DNA of 8,892 nucleotides from Verrucomicrobia bacterium UBA2460 (GTDB lineage: Bacteria; Verrucomicrobiota; Verrucomicrobiia; Methylacidiphilales; Verrucolacustridaceae), in assembly GCA_002342345.1 (NCBI GenBank), contig DDPU01000041.1, positions 3,374 through 12,265 on the forward strand, read 5' to 3'. Below are positions 7,421-8,892 of this stretch, piece after piece; the stretch's first letter is position 1; the number at the start of each line of letters is the position of its first letter. The notes under the pieces are model-generated. The model made no database searches. It was not told the DNA's origin and saw nothing but the letters and a program-made list of their open reading frames with translations. A program made the translations under genes and the position numbers.

Positions 7421-8343
7421 CCGCCAAGGTAGGCCTGAAGGCCGAGAATCAGGAAGTCGAACTTGGAGACGATCGGCCGCCGGGAAAGGGTGTCGTATTT
7501 CCGGCTTTCAATTTTTTCCAGAATCCTGGTTCCGCCCAGCCAGGTGAGCCGGATTTCCCATGAGAGGGGACGTTTCAACCTTGCGGGCAGGGGTTCGCCC
7601 TCGCGGAACAGGTCCCAGGCCCGTTCCACCTGGTAGCGGAGGCAGTTGCGGAAATTCGGGGTGGCTTTGCCGGCAAAAAGGTCGGCCTCGGGCACGTCAA
7701 AGCGGCGGAGGTCGACCTGGGGGATGTAGATGCGGTCTTTCCCAAGATCGACGGAGACGTCCTGCCAGAAGTTCGCCAGCTGAAGGGCGGTGCAGATGGC
7801 ATCGGAAAGCTTCGCGAGTTCCTCCTCGCGGTGGCCGTGGAGAAGGAGGACGAGCCGGCCGATCGGATTGGCGCTGCGGCGGCAGTAGTCGAGGACGGAG
7901 GGAAAATCCTCGTAGCGGCGTTGGACGATGTCCTGCTCGAAGGCGCTGAGGAGGTCGAGAAAGAGGGAGTCGGGCAGGTTGAACTCCGCCTTGGTGCGGA
8001 GCAGGGGGGTGAAGATCCACTCGTATTGGGGGTCGTGCGGTTTGCCGGCGAGGGCGTTTTGCCAGGCCTGCCTGTAGTTGCGAAAGACAGCGAGGCGTTC
8101 GGCTTCCGTGGGGGCGGAGGAGGCGCCGTCGCGGAGACGGGGATCGGCGTAGCCCTCGTCGGCGAGGTCGTCGGCCACCCGGGCGAAGGCGTAGACGGCG
8201 TGGACATGGGGACGGATTTTCTTGGGGACGAGCCGCCCGACGGGGAAGTTTTCGTAATGTTCCCGGGCCAGGCGGGTGCACGCCTCGTAGGGATCGGGCG
8301 CGGGAACCCCCGTCTGCGCGGGGCGGGCTTCAACCGTCTGCAT
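7417..8343 (-). CDS. hpnC: HpnC, hydroxysqualene synthase (squalene/phytoene synthase family)
   Basis: HpnC converts presqualene diphosphate, made by HpnD, to hydroxysqualene, which HpnE reduces. The 308-residue product has the all-helical trans-prenyl head-to-head synthase layout. YAFARVADDLADE (51-63) holds the first Asp-rich motif (D58, D59, D62), YCRRSANPIGRLVL is at 153-166, and QLANFWQDVSVDLGKDRIYIP (188-208) holds the second (D195, D199). The NFPVGRLVPKKIRPHVHAVY block (32-51) is typical of HpnC rather than HpnD, and the second paralog in the same operon is the HpnD domain, which supports this split. ATG 8343 is the first good start; the frame stays open for at least some 30 further codons upstream but no ATG, GTG or TTG start was seen there. 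No Shine-Dalgarno precedes it. It is the first gene of the minus-strand unit, and its promoter should lie in 8344-8566. Confidence 0.92.
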   Translation of the reverse strand: MQTVEARPAQTGVPAPDPYEACTRLAREHYENFPVGRLVPKKIRPHVHAVYAFARVADDLADEGYADPRLRDGASSAPTEAERLAVFRNYRQAWQNALAGKPHDPQYEWIFTPLLRTKAEFNLPDSLFLDLLSAFEQDIVQRRYEDFPSVLDYCRRSANPIGRLVLLLHGHREEELAKLSDAICTALQLANFWQDVSVDLGKDRIYIPQVDLRRFDVPEADLFAGKATPNFRNCLRYQVERAWDLFREGEPLPARLKRPLSWEIRLTWLGGTRILEKIESRKYDTLSRRPIVSKFDFLILGLQAYLGG

Positions 8344-8424
8344 CGTCGTATTTTGGCAAAAAGGCGCAAAATGGGCGAGAAAGGATCCGAGGCTTGGGGC
8401 TGATTTCAGAAGGCTGAACGTGTT

Positions 8425-8436
8425 GTTTATGTTTAT
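8425..8436 (+). repeat. Tandem GTTTAT hexamers
   Basis: Two exact GTTTAT units sit side by side, followed in the same 6-nt register by CTTTGG and GTTTGC (to 8448). TTTATGTTTAT (8426-8436) is a 9 of 11 match to the reverse complement of 8501-8511, so it forms a spaced imperfect inverted repeat with the GTAAWN array. Confidence 0.5.
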
Positions 8437-8488
8437 CTTTGGGTTTGCGAGAGTTTGAAATTCGCAGTTCCTAGGTCCGGACGGTTTC

Positions 8489-8512
8489 GTAAAGGTAATC
8501 GTAAACGTAAAT
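8489..8512 (+). repeat. Four tandem GTAAWN hexamers
   Basis: GTAAAG, GTAATC, GTAAAC and GTAAAT follow each other without gaps across 24 nt. The repetition is seen directly. A role as a multi-site operator for either divergent gene is inference; the array lies 54 nt before the LexA-like start codon and 145 nt upstream of hpnC. Confidence 0.55.
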
Positions 8513-8532
8513 GAAGAGTTCCGAGTCCTGGC

Positions 8533-8560
8533 TTGTCACCCCAAAGTCTCATTATACAAA
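8533..8560 (+). promoter_or_regulatory. Candidate promoter for the LexA-like gene
   Basis: TTGTCA (8533-8538, 5 of 6 to the sigma-70 -35 box) is spaced 16 nt from TACAAA (8555-8560, 4 of 6 to the -10 box). Transcription would begin at about the ATG at 8567, giving a leaderless or nearly leaderless mRNA, which agrees with the absence of a Shine-Dalgarno. The -10 match is weak. Confidence 0.3.
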
Positions 8561-8569
8561 TGTGTAATG
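8550..8569. promoter_or_regulatory. 20-bp near-palindrome ending on the start codon; candidate autoregulatory operator
   Basis: CATTATACAAATGTGTAATG is an inverted repeat with arms CATTAtACA and TGTgTAATG around a central AA, 8 of 9 arm positions pairing (the ninth is T opposite G). It covers the candidate -10 box and its last three bases are the ATG of the LexA-like gene. A repressor bound here would block its own transcription, as LexA-family proteins commonly do. The symmetry is seen; binding is inferred. Confidence 0.45.
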
Positions 8570-8892
8570 GATTCCGGGGAGAGAATTTTGAGGTTTCTAC
8601 GGAGCTACACGGAAAAGCACCGGCGGCCGCCGACAGTGCGGGAGATTCAGCGGGCGGTTGGGTTCAAGAGCCCGCGCGCGGTCAGCTACTTTCTCGACAA
8701 GCTGGAAAAGGCCAGGCGGATAGTCCGGAGGGGCCGTTCCCGGGGGATTTTTCTCGCCGGAGCGGCCATGACCCGATCCGAGCCGGAAACAGCCGCGTGG
8801 CTGCCTTTTTTCACCTCGATTCCGGCGGGGCGGGCGGATTGGGGGGAGTCGCAGCCGGACCGGCAGTTGGCGGTGGAGCCGGGTCTGTTCGG
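8567..8892 (+). CDS. LexA-like (S24 family) repressor, 3'-truncated by window edge
   Basis: An open frame of 108 codons runs off the window. Residues 1-65 match the LexA winged helix-turn-helix: GERILRFLRSYTEKHRRPPT (4-23), then VREIQRAVGFKSPRAVSYFL (24-43) and a wing ending SRGIFLAG (58-65). After a short linker, LPFFTSIPAGRADWG (79-93) and LAVEPGLF (101-108) align with the LexA self-cleavage region, placing the cut between A87 and G88. The catalytic Ser and Lys lie past the window end, so activity cannot be judged. LexA represses DNA-damage genes until RecA filaments trigger its cleavage. ATG 8567 gives a normal LexA N-terminus; no Shine-Dalgarno is visible. It could be the main LexA, a second LexA paralog or a related S24 regulator, so no gene symbol is assigned. 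It diverges from hpnC; any link to hopanoid genes is unproven. Confidence 0.85.
   Translation, partial: MDSGERILRFLRSYTEKHRRPPTVREIQRAVGFKSPRAVSYFLDKLEKARRIVRRGRSRGIFLAGAAMTRSEPETAAWLPFFTSIPAGRADWGESQPDRQLAVEPGLF

Larger units (their letters stand above)
8344..8566. other. Divergent intergenic region between hpnC and a LexA-like gene
   Basis: These 223 nt are visibly richer in A/T than the flanking genes and should hold the promoters of both divergent genes. Contents: TTTAT-type hexamers (8425-8436), GTAAWN hexamers (8489-8512), a possible rightward promoter (8533-8560) and a near-palindrome (8550-8569). I saw no convincing sigma-70 promoter for hpnC, no tRNA or riboswitch shape, and no credible small gene. 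Confidence 0.6.

Noticed and set aside
6155..7432. Plus-strand open frame of 425 codons antisense to hpnDE
   Set aside because: Composition is typical of a GC-rich antisense frame; the minus strand has clear HpnD and HpnE motifs over the same bases.
8344..8566. Known LexA boxes (TGTTC-N4-GAACA, CTGT-N8-ACAG, CGAAC-N4-GTTCG) upstream of the LexA-like gene
   Set aside because: No match on either strand by eye. GAACGTGTTG at 8417-8426 has the two half-like words but only 2 nt between them.
1..8892. CRISPR arrays, tRNA or rRNA genes, insertion sequences, phage att sites
   Set aside because: No spaced direct repeats, cloverleaf sequences, transposase-like frames or terminal inverted repeats were seen.

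Overview
The window is a GC-rich bacterial chromosome segment that carries most of a hopanoid (squalene-hopene) biosynthesis locus. A glycogen phosphorylase gene lies on the left, cut by the window start, and a LexA-like repressor gene lies on the right, cut by the window end. Every call comes from reading the translated sequence and known family motifs; no database search was run. The phylum cannot be fixed from this alone. The hpnC/D/E route, the GT35 phosphorylase type and the LexA-like linker/cleavage region suggest Verrucomicrobiota or a relative, which is a low-confidence inference.

Layout, left to right. (1) 1-2268 (+): a 5'-truncated alpha-glucan phosphorylase, followed by a convincing intrinsic terminator at 2303-2322. 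(2) 2345-4339 (+): squalene-hopene cyclase. It is followed after 35 nt by 4375-5130 (+), a nucleoside-phosphorylase-family gene that fits HpnG. A hairpin with a T-tract fills most of that gap. (3) 5131-5233: a short convergent gap with repeated GGAATTT words and small hairpins. (4) 7420-5234 (-): one long ORF that fuses an HpnD-type presqualene diphosphate synthase domain to an HpnE-type flavin-dependent hydroxysqualene dehydroxylase domain. It overlaps by 4 nt (ATGA) the upstream hpnC gene, 8343-7417 (-). (5) 8344-8566: a lower-GC divergent intergenic region with tandem hexamers and a near-palindrome. (6) 8567 to window end (+): the N-terminal 108 codons of a LexA/S24-type repressor, visible only as an open frame running off the end.

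How the genes work together. HpnD condenses two farnesyl diphosphates to presqualene diphosphate, HpnC converts this to hydroxysqualene, and HpnE reduces that to squalene. Squalene-hopene cyclase then makes hopene/hopanol. HpnG acts on the adenosylhopane side branch, which needs the radical SAM enzyme HpnH; no hpnH is visible here. The pathway is therefore complete from farnesyl diphosphate to hopene in about 6 kb, arranged as two convergent transcription units. The phosphorylase and the LexA-like gene look like unrelated neighbours.

The points most worth a second look are the HpnD-HpnE fusion, the near-palindrome that ends exactly on the start codon of the LexA-like gene, the hairpin just before hpnG, and the general lack of Shine-Dalgarno sequences. 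I did not find clear evidence of a wholly undescribed system.
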